A stretch of DNA of 64,000 nucleotides from Trissonchulus latispiculum (lineage: Eukaryota > Nematoda > Enoplea > Enoplida > Ironidae): contig JASAND010019905.1 in assembly GCA_030248195.1 (NCBI GenBank), positions 26,495 through 90,494 of the forward strand. Reading direction: 5' to 3'. The position numbers and the translations under genes were made by a program. Positions 1 to 10,688 of this stretch are shown here, one piece after another. The notes beneath the pieces are model-generated. The model did no database searches, was not told where the DNA came from, and saw only the letters and a program-made list of their open reading frames with translations. Positions within the stretch are counted from its first letter, which is position 1; every line of letters begins with the position of its first letter.

Positions 1-1000
1 CAGCAGATAAATGGCATTTAAAGGCATAAAACGCAATATCTACTTCTAAAAACTCGTTGCCGGCAGCCAGGCTTAGTATTATCCATCGTAAATGCCAAAC
101 TTAGTAATGAGCCAACATTGCTAGGAAATTAAGATTTTTGGTCTACAAAATCTTATTTTTTCCTGTAATTTATAATTTAATCGCCTTTTGTGTTAACTTA
201 CAATGATAAAATACTCCATTTTGCAATATTTACCCGCAAGAAATTGAGTGTTTTATTTATGATGGGTGGCAAAATCGCACAAAAGTGTTCAGGGGTCATC
301 CATGTCGGGTGGAGTCTTCTGCATATCCATACTTGTGAAACTCTCTGGAATGTCCACAGTTCATAATATCACAAAAATATTGTTTATGGACCCTAATTTT
401 CTTGTTATCTGCATGATTTACCCCCCTGGGAATATTTGCCAGCATTCCTCCACAGGGGCAGGTCATATGGCTCTTTTCGGCAGCGGAAGGTCAATTGGGG
501 GGTATAACAGTTCAAATGAGTAAACAATTAGTCGTTATTTTTGCTTAAATCAAAAAACGAAACTGCCGGCAAAAAAGCACACCGTTGTTTTTTTCCCCCC
601 TCTGGTGAAAAAAGTGTGGGGGAAAAAAAAGATGGTCACTATTTCTCAACCGTGTGACCTAGCGAAAATCCGACTAGCCCACGTTATAGAGCACATCCAC
701 AAACCCCTTCATGCACAAAATGACTCCTGTAACTATTACCAGTAAGTTGGCATAATCTTAGAAAATTTGAAAAATCCTTAGGTTTTTGGACAATTTTTGG
801 GTGTCAACTTCGGACCCATACCACACGAAGGCTCAATCGACAGGAACGGTTATTTGTATTATGATCTTAAAGTACAAGACTTGAACTTTCATTTGCACTA
901 GATTTTGTATCTCTATCTTATACCAGTCGAGCAGGGTGAGCCGTTGTTTTTTTCCCCCACTTTGCCGGTGATGTTTTTTTCCCCCCTCTGACTATATTTT
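1..1000. other. Gene-free AT-rich stretch
   Basis: No credible coding region is visible. The only structure I see is a repeated short motif, GTTGTTTTTTTCCCCC-like, at about 580-600 and 940-990. Next to it, at about 605-632, lies a partly complementary G-run/A-run tract. The ORFs here are short and have no recognisable protein composition. Confidence 0.5.
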
Positions 1001-2250
1001 AGACTTGGAAACATGTTGGTAATCAAGTTTCCGAGTTTAAAAACAATGTCTGAGCCCCCACCCCAAATCTCCGTTACACCTGTTCCCCCCAGATTTATTG
1101 CTTACCCTCCCCCAACTTTCGGGTACCCCCCCCCGAACCCCCCCAACGATTTTTGGACCCAAAACGTTAGCTAATTTTGACAAAAAACAGTGTGTTTTTA
1201 GGAATTTTTTCCGGGGGGGGCTTCCCGGGGGGGGGGGGGAGAAATTTTCGGGGGGCGCAGATTCTTTGCAAAAATAAGCAAAAAATGGTATATATATATC
1301 TATATATATATTGGTGTATTTTGCATGGTGAAACACAAAAAGTTCTCAAAAATGCCAGGATTTAAGGTAAAAATAGCCATTTTTACGAAAAATCTCCGGC
1401 GACGCCGGAAAATTTTTGAAAATTTGACTATTTTTGGAAAACATGTAGACCTCATTAAGGGGGAAGACCAAAATCCCGGAGGGGGGCGATTTCGGGGAGG
1501 GAGTTCAAACTCGGGGGCCCCCGCCCCCTCCCTGTAAAAATGGTCATTTTTGAAAACTTTTTCTCAAATTTTGGCTTAAAATTACTTTGAAACGGTGAAA
1601 AAACGCCTAAAACGTTAAAAACAAGCCTTATTTTGAAGAAAAAGGGCTAAATTACAGAACATCAGGGTATTTTTTACAGGTGGGGGGCGGGGGGCCCTTC
1701 CGAAATTTATCTTCCCGACTTTCCCCCCCCCCCCCAAGAAAATGCCTTCCCCCCCCGAAATTGCCCCCTCCTGGGATATTTGCTACCCCCCCCCCGGGAT
1801 TTTTTGGAGGCCCAAATTTTTGCCAAAAATAGGCCAATTTTCAAAAATTTTCCGGCTTCGCCGGAGATTTTTTCGTAAAAATAGCTATTTTTAACTTAAA
1901 TCCTGGCGTTTTTGAGAACTTTTTGCGTTTCACCATGCAAAATACGTCAAAAAATACCATTTTTTGGCTCATTTTTGCAAAAAAACTTCTCCCCCCCCCC
2001 CCCCCAACCCCCCCTCCCCTGCAAAAAAAGTCCCTAAAAAATACCCTGAACATTTTGCATTTTTTGGCCATTTTTCGAAATTTCTGAGGTCCAAATTCTG
2101 GGGGGGGGGGGTCGGGGGGGTACCCCCATCACATTTAGGGGGTAGACCACCAAACTAACAAGATTTATCCGCCCCCCCCGAGACCCTAAGTTCCAGGGAA
2201 ACTATGCAAATAAGGGAGCCCCCAAAAATTTCCGAGCGAAGGGGCCACCC
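1001..2250. repeat. G/C-homopolymer-rich interspersed repeat, first block
   Basis: This AT-rich DNA is peppered with runs of 7-14 C or G. Translations are poly-Pro/poly-Gly nonsense, so the ORFs are not taken as genes. The start (about 1,001-1,140) is repeated in direct orientation at about 4,424-4,690: both carry GACTTGGAAACATGTTGG, then a CTCCGTTACACCT segment. Within the block, about 1,267-1,425 and 1,835-1,995 are inverted copies of each other, so part of it is a foldback. Confidence 0.6.
1267..1995. repeat. Inverted repeat (foldback) inside the homopolymer block
   Basis: The left arm contains TTTTGCATGGTGAAAC at about 1,319 and AAATCTCCGGCGACGCCGG at about 1,389. The right arm contains the complements, with CCGGCTTCGCCGGAGATTT at about 1,851 and GTTTCACCATGCAAAA at about 1,927. 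Arms are roughly 150 bp and imperfect, with about 400 bp between them. No target duplication was found. Confidence 0.6.
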
Positions 2251-2258
2251 AACCCCAA
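2251..2258. repeat. Left 8-bp target-site duplication of the hAT element
   Basis: AACCCCAA directly abuts the element's CAGTGG terminus and is repeated exactly at 3,293-3,300 after the CCACTG terminus. Confidence 0.92.
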
Positions 2259-3292
2259 CAGTGGCGGATCCAGGGGGGCCCGGGGGCCCGGGCCCCCCCC
2301 TTTGCGATTTGGGCCCCCTCCTTTGACATTCCGGGCCCCCCCTAGAAAATTTTTTCAGCGTTTATAATGCATATTTCGAGTGAAAATTAAGCATAATTTT
2401 AATACATTTCACAAATTATTAAAAAATTTCGCCTGCGGCGCACTTACGTATGCTTCTGTGCTGCTTTATTACGTACTTAGTTCTGTGACAGAACTTGTCT
2501 CTTAAAGTGTTTTCTATTTTGTTTCCTTTCCTGTTTTGTAAGTATATAATTAATTGTACTCAACGCCTTCAGTTTATTTTATGACTATATACCGGCTTAT
2601 ATACATATTTACAAATTTTATTTTGCTTTCGTTACGTATATATATAAATGGGCAATGCAAGATTGATAATTGGCAGCTTCTGAAAGTGCTCTAGAATAAA
2701 TCGTGGAAGTGAAAAATTCTGAAAAGCATCCAATTCCCGTTTTGGTTTTCCACTGATCGATTATACAACTCAATAACTCATTTCATCTTAACTAATCTTT
2801 TTAAACATTTGAATTGATGAATTTTCCACGATTTCAAAAAATTCTTCAACTTCTGGGGGGCTCCGCCCCCCAGACCCCCCCTTTCGCACATTATCTTTGT
2901 TGTCCTTGTAATTTGCCACCATTCCTTGTATATACTACGCTAATTTTACTGCAAGTTTTTCACTTCGTAAGTTACTATTACATGTACATCTCCATTTTAT
3001 TTATTTAATCTTTTCAAAACTTTGCATGACGGATTTTTTTCCAATTTCAAAAAATTCTTCAACTTCTGGGGGGGCTCTGCCCCCAGACCCCCGTGTGCTT
3101 CTTGTGTATATAAATTCTCCATGCTTTGCTTCACTCACGGGATATAGTTGTTTTCCAATTGGCAATTGCAATTGGCAATTGTTCCTGGAAAAAGCAAATT
3201 TTTACCCCCCCCCCCGGAAAAATTTGGTTACCCCCCCCCGAAAAACTTTTCAGCGGGCCCCCCCCCTTTTCAAAATCCTGGATCCGCCACTG
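2259..3292. mobile_element. Non-autonomous hAT element with perfect 8-bp target duplication
   Basis: Both ends carry the TIR CAGTGGCGGATCCAGG, seen as CCTGGATCCGCCACTG at the right end. This is a terminus typical of hAT-superfamily elements in animals. The flanking 8 bp, AACCCCAA, are identical at 2,251-2,258 and 3,293-3,300, as expected for hAT insertion. The 1,034-bp element has no transposase ORF. Inside it a G-rich hairpin (CTTCAACTTCTGGGGGG followed by its C-rich complement) occurs twice, near 2,845 and 3,057. A third copy of that hairpin lies near 32,850, marking a fragment of the same family. Confidence 0.92.
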
Positions 3293-3300
3293 AACCCCAA

Positions 3301-4880
3301 ATCCCAATTAACACCTATGCCCCCCTCCTAATTTCCTATTTTTGAGAACCCCCAAGCCTAATTGGGCCTTTCTACATCAACATCCACCCAACCCAAACAG
3401 GCGGTACCCGGTACGCCTGCCTATGGAATCTGGGCTGGGTCCCCCTTACCGCCTCACCTATAATCATAGGTGTGGCTGGGCAAAGAATCTGGGGGGGGGG
3501 CCCGACGGAGGGTGGGGCCCCCCCTAAATTTTCGATTTTATGCCATTTTTGGCCACTTTGGCCACCCCACCCCATAGGTGTAAGGTGGGGGGGGGTTGGG
3601 CGGGTATATACCACCCCCCAAGCCTTTTTTCAACCCTCCCCCAAAACTTTTTTGGGGGGGACGTCCCCCCCAACTGGGGGGGGGTACATAGGTGTACCAC
3701 CTGTTTGGGTTGGGGGGGGGAGTAGAAGGTCCAAATTTGGCTTGGGGGTCCCCACCAAAATCCGAAATTTGGGGGAGGGGGACCCCCCCTAAACTGTATC
3801 CAAGGTTTTTTGGCTAAAAATGCTCCTTTTTCGATGTACAGTACATTAAACATACTGAAAAGCTTCTGTCAATAGTTTTCGTATGCGAAAATAGGGCTTG
3901 AAAATTGACAAATTTGTGCTAAAATATGCCTAAATTAGCCCAGATTGTGGTTTATAATTGCGTATATTACCTTTTAATTGCTATAAATAACCATCTTTAG
4001 CTATTTATATGTGATTTATAGCCATTTTTTCGAATTTTTTTCAAAAATTTTCAGAAATTGCAAAAAAATTTTTCAAAAATTTTGCATTTTTACCTGGTTT
4101 GGACCCAATTTTAGGGGGGAGGGGGGTTTGAGCTCGGCTTGGGGGGGGGGGAGTAGTTGTAGGGTAGGTTGGGGGGGGGGAAGGGGGGGTCTGGCCTCTC
4201 CGTGGGGGGGTCTCATAGGGGGTAAACTGTAGCCTGGTACACCTATGGGGGGGGGGTAGTCGCGCCGACGGCGCGACAAATAGCCGAAAATTGGTTATTT
4301 TTAGGGTAAAATTTAAAAAAAATTTCAAAAATGTCGACATTTTTTGCTTCAACTGTTTATTATTATAAGAAATACACGTTTTTTACTGTATTATGGATCT
4401 TATGACTCAATATTGACCTTATTTTGGACTTGGAAACATGTTGGCAATCAAGTTTTTGAGTTTAAACCCACTGTCTAATGTTAAAATTACTTTATGGTTA
4501 GATGTTTTTCATCATTAGAAACGGCTGAAAATGCGATTTTTGGCATAAAAAATGAACATTTTTTGGGGGAGGGTTGGCGGGGGTCCTGGGGGAGGGTTGG
4601 GGAGAGTCGCCAGAGGGGGCCCCCCCAGAAAATGTTGGGGGGGAGCCTCCCCACCCCAAGTCTCCGTTACACCTATGCCCCGCCCCCCCCCCCCGCAAAA
4701 AATCTGGGGGGGGGGGGGTTCCGACGGAGGGTGGGGGGGGGCCCCCCCCCGAAATATTGGATTTTATGCCATTTTTGGCCACTTTTTGGCCAAAAATCTG
4801 GGGGGGTAGCAAAAATCTGAAAATCTGGGGGGGTTGCCAAAATTTGTCATTTTGGTGGGGGGGTCCCCCCCCCTAACACA
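3301..4880. repeat. G/C-homopolymer-rich repeat, second block
   Basis: This continues the repeat interrupted by the hAT insertion. It has long G and C runs alternating with segments such as TATGCCATTTTTGGCCACTT at about 3,540 and again at about 4,765, and several TACACCTATG-type motifs. ORFs of 60-109 codons run on both strands at once and are proline/glycine-rich, so I treat them as composition artefacts. Confidence 0.6.
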
Positions 4881-5270
4881 TCTATGTGTGTATATGCCTA
4901 TAGCCTATACTAGCCAGCCACTACTAGATATGATTACATCCACACAAGCTAATGTTTAGCTAATCATTGCATTTAGTTTGTATAATACATTTATATATTC
5001 TACCAAACTGGTCCCTTACGGGGCAATATTTCTTAGTGGACCTTTAAGAATTCCAGCAGGAATTATATTTCGGTATTGCAGTAAGAAATGATCAAAAAAT
5101 GATGTCAATATTTCATAAAGCGAACGAGACTATTGAGTTTATTGTTACAGTATTCCTGCAGCATTCTCTTGCTGAAAGCTGAGCAGAACAGGGACCGTAT
5201 ACTACTGTACTGGTTCATTCTGGGATATTGTTGTACCTCAATTCACAAGTAATGTCTGAGATTTTGAAAT
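4881..5270. other. Gene-free spacer
   Basis: AT-rich sequence in which I see no gene, RNA or repeat boundary. Confidence 0.4.
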
Positions 5271-5275
5271 GTCTA

Positions 5276-5830
5276 TCTTAAGGGGGGGGGTCCATTTTTG
5301 GCCGATTTTTCGACCATCTTCGTTTTTGCTCATTTTCACACATTTTGTTGTCCGATTGGTATACTTTAACGAGTTTTTGAAATAAAGGTCGGATCTCTTA
5401 CGGTCAGCGAGTAATTTCACCTCAAAGTTGATGTCAGTATGTGTTAAACATAGGAAACGGAAAAAGTGGTGATTTTCCGTGCGCCAGAGAAATCTTGCCA
5501 ACGACAAAATGGAGCACTTCAACGTCCATCCTATATCATATATACGATCTCGAAGGGTGGTTTGTAGGAAGCAGAATTTTAATTTAGGCCTTCAAAAATT
5601 ATTAATTAATTTTTTAAGTTTGCGAACAGCCAAATTTGACTGTTTTGCAATGTTAAAATTGGGGGTCAGCAAGTTTGATGAAATATTCTGAAAGCTGTAA
5701 GCCCTAATTAAAAATTCTACTTCCTACAAATCACAGCTTATGACAAGACATTTCGAACGATACCAATTGATCCTGGTTACCTCTGTCCGATTTCGAGATT
5801 TCTCTGGCGCAGAAATCTCAATTTTTAGCA
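5276..5830. mobile_element. Decayed copy of the TTAA/poly-G palindromic element
   Basis: It begins CTTAAGGGGGGGGTCCATTT, matching the terminus of the better copy at 33,942. It shares further segments with that copy: TTTAACGAGTTTTTGAAAT, GTGTTAAACATAGGAA and GCGCCAGAGAAATC. Near 5,800 the GATTTCTCTGGCGC motif returns in inverted orientation, so part of the second arm is present, but the right terminus is gone. Confidence 0.65.
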
Positions 5831-8800
5831 AAATAGGAAATTCCCGTTTTTTGGCAAATAACCTAGAGCTATGGCAACACAGACCTATAAAATGTGTAAT
5901 GTTACGGATGAATTAAAACTCTAAAAGTTAAGAAAACTCATTAAACTACGAGTTGCGACCTAAATTGGAATTGTTGTTGTCTGTTGTTTTTGAAATCTAT
6001 TGTTCAGAATTTAGAATGCAGTGTGTGACCGTCCAAGCAGTCTTTGTAATTATCTTTTGATCTTGTGAGTATCAGAGTTGCCAGCCGGTTCAAATCACTC
6101 GAAAACTTACTAATCGGGACATAGGTTCTAGCGTGGTTAAGAAACTAGGTTTATAATAGTGTTAGAACACGAATGAACAGCGCAAGAAGAGAATAGGAAC
6201 TCAGTAGAATCTAGGAGCCAGAAATAAGGTTAGAAATAGCGTTACGATCTGCATAAGTAGTGCCAGAACAGGATAGGAACCTAGCGTAATATGAGCTAAT
6301 AAGGATTGATCAGGGCTAACAATTAACGGAGAGGTCGTTACCACTCCAGGGTCAGTAATAGGCCCCAACTATAGTCTCTGATCAACTAACGGAGAAGTCG
6401 TTACTCTTCCCCAGGCCTTAAGGGGGCGCTTCCATTACCGGGACCGGCTCTCCTGCATTCAATTCTCAACCAATCTCTTTCAAATTTTCAGCAACGATAG
6501 TTGGTGCTAAGTACTAGTAATTTGCTGAGTTTGAAAAATTTATTGCTTGGCTTGCAACTTACACAAGAGGGATAATTTCAAATTTTCAAAATGGTGTCAC
6601 TCATTAACGGCTAAATAAAAGTAGCTCAAATTTTGCACAAATCTATAAACGGACCTAATGCAGGGGCACTTTTTTCAGTTTTTTTGATTTGTGCAATTTT
6701 GAGTATTTTATAAATGTTCAAAAACTTTAGAAGTCGATATCTCACGGAATTTAAGGTTTAAACAAAAAATGAAAAAAGTGCCCCTGCGTACCTCTTTAAT
6801 AAACGTACATGCAAAATTTTAGCAACTTTGGCCGAAGCATTTATGAGAAAGTTAAATTGGAAAATTTCGCTGTAATTGCTTTTGTTTGGTACATACATTA
6901 TGATTTTAATAAGTTGCGTAGTGCATTTTATAAAATAATAAACAAATCCAACACAAAAGCATCATGAAATATCCTTTAGAATTCATTTTCGAACTGTTAG
7001 TTTTTACTTTGCTAAACGAAATGAGAATGGTCAACGTAAATTTGCCAATTATTCAACCGCCTGTAACTTTTGATAGAAACCACATGCAGAAGTGATATGC
7101 ACATCGTTGTAAAGCTCTTTTTATGCTCTTTCACATAGTGCATTCGAATTAATCGTTTGGGGCTTTAATAAAATTTCGATTTTTAAGCCATAATGGTAGC
7201 TATCCAAGCAGATGGTCTCAGTTACTGAAATTTTGTCAAAACATGCCCCGCCAACCAAAGTAACTTCAGTTGGGATTTCTTTAAAATTGAGCAATCGGTC
7301 CAAATTTTACATCAATAATCCCGATAATGGAAGCGCCCCCTTAACAGGCCTCCTGTTGCTTGAAACATGGTTCAAAATTTCATTTAAAATAATCTTATAC
7401 TAGTAAAGAGGAAAGTTTATCAAAGGTATCACTCAAAAGGTAGTGAATTATTACGGAAAAGGCAGTTAAAAGATGACTTACACAGTCATAAGTTGGAAGA
7501 TGGGTCACTAAAACTTAATTATTCGTAGCTAGGTGTATGAAATAGGGGTCAGGAGCACTAATATGTGTTAGTTAGGCTTAATTAGCGGTAATTAGGTAAT
7601 AATTAATGAATTTTGAAGATTTTTAGTGAAAATATAACTTAGGCTTATCTGAAAGGCAATTTCTTCCTGGTTCCAAAAATCCAAACCCGGTCTTTTAACT
7701 CCCAATATTGCGAAAGATATGGGTTAAAATAGTTTTGTAACTTTAAATTTTAATTCTTTAATTTTAACCTTACGTAAACTTCTTAAGTGGGCGTAACAAA
7801 TACTTGTTGTTACGCCCATTCATTATTTCATTCATCCCCCTATCCATTCTTGGGCTTCTGTTGGCCCTCTCCCAGCGAAGACTTGCCTCGCAGAGGAAGA
7901 CTTAGTGTATACTTTATAGGTAACAATAGGTTCGGAAGGGGCATAACCCTCTCCCAAATTGTTAAAATAAAAAGAAAATAAGTGGTCTTAGGTAGTTACG
8001 TACGTAGATTATTAATATTTAGTTTTAGTTAGCTAGAAAATTAGGTAACTCTTTGTATGCACAAGTTTTGCGCAACCATTGCCCTCCTGTTCCTTACGGT
8101 AGGAACTTCCAGCTCCAGTGAGGGAGAGCAATTGTCGCGGGGATTAACAAAGCGGCCTCCCTTGTTCCTGGCCGAAAAATCGTCACCAAAAGGAAGAGAA
8201 AGGGGCCAGTGAATAAGGGAGCGCCTGAAAAATACAAAACATAAATTTTACAAAAGTTTACAGCAGTATTAGCACTTAATATTTGTATTTTCATATTGAG
8301 CCCCGAGAGGCCTTTAGTTTGCATCTTTTCATTTTTCATTTCAAGAAAGTTAGTATTTTTATTAGAAACTTTCCCCTTTGGTTATCTATATGTGTTAACC
8401 AAAAAGTCTGGAAAGTTTCTGGAAATCCAGCTCTGGAAATTTATCACACAAAGCGGTCATAATTCTAGACCCCCCATAAATCTCCATTCCGGTGGGCCAG
8501 GCGTGCAAACAGCCCACGTCGGGTCTGCGGTCACAAAGGGGATTTCCAGAAGAGTCTGGAAATCCCGTCCGCTTCAAAGAGACCGGCAACAGGTGTGAGG
8601 TCGGCTGACTGGAAATTCAAAATTTCCAGTCAGTCTTTGCTTCAGCTCCGGCCGAGAGCGGCCGTGTATCCCCCCTTCTCTCAGTGCGTCTCCTGGTGTG
8701 CCAGCGTTTTGGCCGGAGAATCCCCAACGCACTTTTCACCCCCCCATAGGACCACGAGTTAGGACCTCCTCTGGCCCACACAGGTCAGAGGAGAGGATCT

Positions 8801-8990
8801 GAGCGAACACGAAGCAAAGACACGCACAGTTGAGGGCCATATGAGCGTATTATGCTCTGCCAGACGCACAGAAAACACACTTTTTCTGGATTTTAGAAGG
8901 CCCTTTTTTGGCCTAATTTTGCCTTTGTTTTTGGCCTTCGGGCCTTTAATTTCAATGAAATTGCAGCCCTTTTTGGCTCATTATCAATTG
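5831..8990. other. Long gene-free region
   Basis: No ORF here has coding character. Small-scale structure includes two ACGGAGAxGTCGTTACxC motifs at about 6,327 and 6,380. An inverted match lies at about 6,660-6,790, where GCAGGGGCACTTTTTTCA is followed by TGAAAAAAGTGCCCCTGC, roughly 120 bp apart. Another inverted pair is GGCGTAACAAA/TTGTTACGCC at about 7,790-7,820. The last resembles a small hairpin. Confidence 0.45.
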
Positions 8991-8994
8991 AAAA

Positions 8995-9170
8995 TTAGCG
9001 AGCCCTCGCGGCCAGTATTTTTGTTTCACATTTTAATCAGCGAGCCCTCGTGGCCAGTTTTTTATTTCTATTCAGCGAGCCCTCGTGGCCAGTTTTTTAT
9101 TCCTATTCAGCGAGCCCTCGTGGCCAGTTTTTTATTTCTATTCAGCGAGCCCTCGTGGCCAGGCATTTTT
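8995..9170. repeat. Short tandem array, about 36-bp unit
   Basis: CAGCGAGCCCTCGTGGCCAG recurs at about 9,039, 9,074, 9,109 and 9,144, with a diverged first copy (GCGAGCCCTCGCGGCCAG) near 8,998. T-rich linkers separate the copies. The repeated ORF text here (SEPSWPVF-like) only reflects the array. Confidence 0.85.
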
Positions 9171-10616
9171 CCTTTTTCATGTTTTTCGGGGTTTATTTTA
9201 GTAATGAAGGGATTTTGAGTGGGGACCCACCCTCGAGTTGAGATAGGAGGTCCCTTGGTTACGACCTCGTGTGCTGAACTGAGTTAGGTCTAGGGAACAA
9301 TTCTCCCCACAGCCGGCAATTAGGAATTGCCGGCCGTATTCATAAAGTTAGGCGCTACTGAAGTTAGAACTATTGTCTATAATTGTGTTATGTTATTTGT
9401 GTAGGTCGGCTACCTAAAATTAATAGGAATTAAACCCCAGAAACTGTTTTAATTACTAATTATTTAGCCTTTTTGAGGGGAATGGCCGGCTTCCCCTAAG
9501 TTAATTTAATCAAGCTGTCCTTAGCGGAACTGATTGTGTTGTTTAGTAATAATTGCCGAGCAATTATTACTCGTTTAGCTTTCCAGCAAAATTCTCAAAG
9601 TTTCAAAGTTTATAGTCTCGGTTGAAATTGCAAACTTACAAAATCTGGGCTCCAGACGGAGACCTGTTAATTCCCAAAAACCACCACAAAATGTGCATAC
9701 AAAGAATAGGTAGATTTAGGTAAGGAAAATGTTAGAATTTGTATTATAATGTGTAGTCGTTTGTGTAGTTATTGGTGTGATTGTGACCATAATTGTATGA
9801 ATGTGAATCCTAAATTTACGTACTTGGCTTCTTGGGTAAATTCCTTATGGACTATGAGGTTCCAAGTTTAGCCCCGTTTTCAAGTGTGAATTCTGAACCG
9901 AAATTGTGTGGCTGTTAGTGTGATTGAGGGCAACCCATGTAAACTCCCTTTGTTTGATAAGGGTCTTGGAAATGCCAGAATGAACGTGTAATTGCTCAAA
10001 TATTAGGCAGGAACTGGGCCAAATTGAGTAGCAATTTGGCCCCTAATCGCAACTAATTAGGGGATTTATTTCGGTTCAAACTTAGACGCGTGTCTGACGT
10101 AAAATTGCCAGTTTCGGAGTGAATGCAATGTGAAATTTTGTTTAACATTATTCTGTTTGACGGTTAGGGCAGATTCTGCAGCCTAGGGTCACGGGGACCC
10201 CCTATTAGGTCTGCAGATCTGTCGGATTTCCGGTCATCCGTGTAGGTTGCCCTGCGATTAGGGGACGGATGAGCCGCAACCACGAAATCCAGCACTAACC
10301 GGGTTAGAAATGAGGCTAACACATAAAATTAGGAGAAATCTATCACAATTGAGAGTCTCATAACAAATGTCCGATTAGCGGACCAAAAGTTTCTAGGGTT
10401 ATAATTTAAGAAAGTGATCGTAGCTGTGTTGTATTGCCATATTATTAGTTAGAAAGATGTTATTCCGTGTAGCTTTAGTTAGGAACAAGGGTAACCATTA
10501 TCTTGCTTATAATAACCACCAGTTAGAGTTTGTAGCTTTAATTGCTTAAGTTGTGTCGGTTGTAATGTTCAGATTTGCAACTAAGTAAAATGATCCAAGC
10601 TAAGCAAAAGCAATAA
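9171..10616. other. Gene-free region
   Basis: Moderately AT-rich with many in-frame stops on both strands. No coding, RNA or repeat feature could be supported beyond scattered short matches. Confidence 0.4.
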
Positions 10617-10688
10617 ACCCGTGCTGAGATTCGAACTCAGATTCGCTGGATTAGTAGGTCCAGTGCTCATCCATTGAGCTACACGGGT
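10617..10688 (-). tRNA. tRNA-like gene with an 8-nt anticodon loop
   Basis: Read on the minus strand it folds into a full cloverleaf. The acceptor is ACCCGTG/CACGGGT (7 bp, perfect). The D stem is GCTC/GAGC, the anticodon stem CTGGA/TCCAG and the T stem CTGAG/CTCAG around TTCGAAT. The pol III A box (TAGCTCAATGG) and B box (GTTCGAATC) are intact, and a TTTT run follows within about 10 nt. The layout AATGGATGAGC...TGGA...CTAA resembles animal tRNA-Arg (UCU or CCU). The anticodon loop is CCTACTAA, 8 nt instead of 7. That makes the anticodon uncertain; if the T is position 33 it reads ACT. It could be a real tRNA with an enlarged loop, a recent pseudogene, or the head of a SINE. Confidence 0.75.

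Noticed and set aside
1037..4876. Numerous 60-109-codon ORFs on both strands, rich in Pro or Gly
   Set aside because: They are translations of G and C homopolymers, overlap on both strands and have no domain character.
8841..9241. ORFs with repeated SEPSWPVF-like peptide
   Set aside because: The repeat follows the 36-bp DNA array and reads equally in another frame; no start context or protein family.
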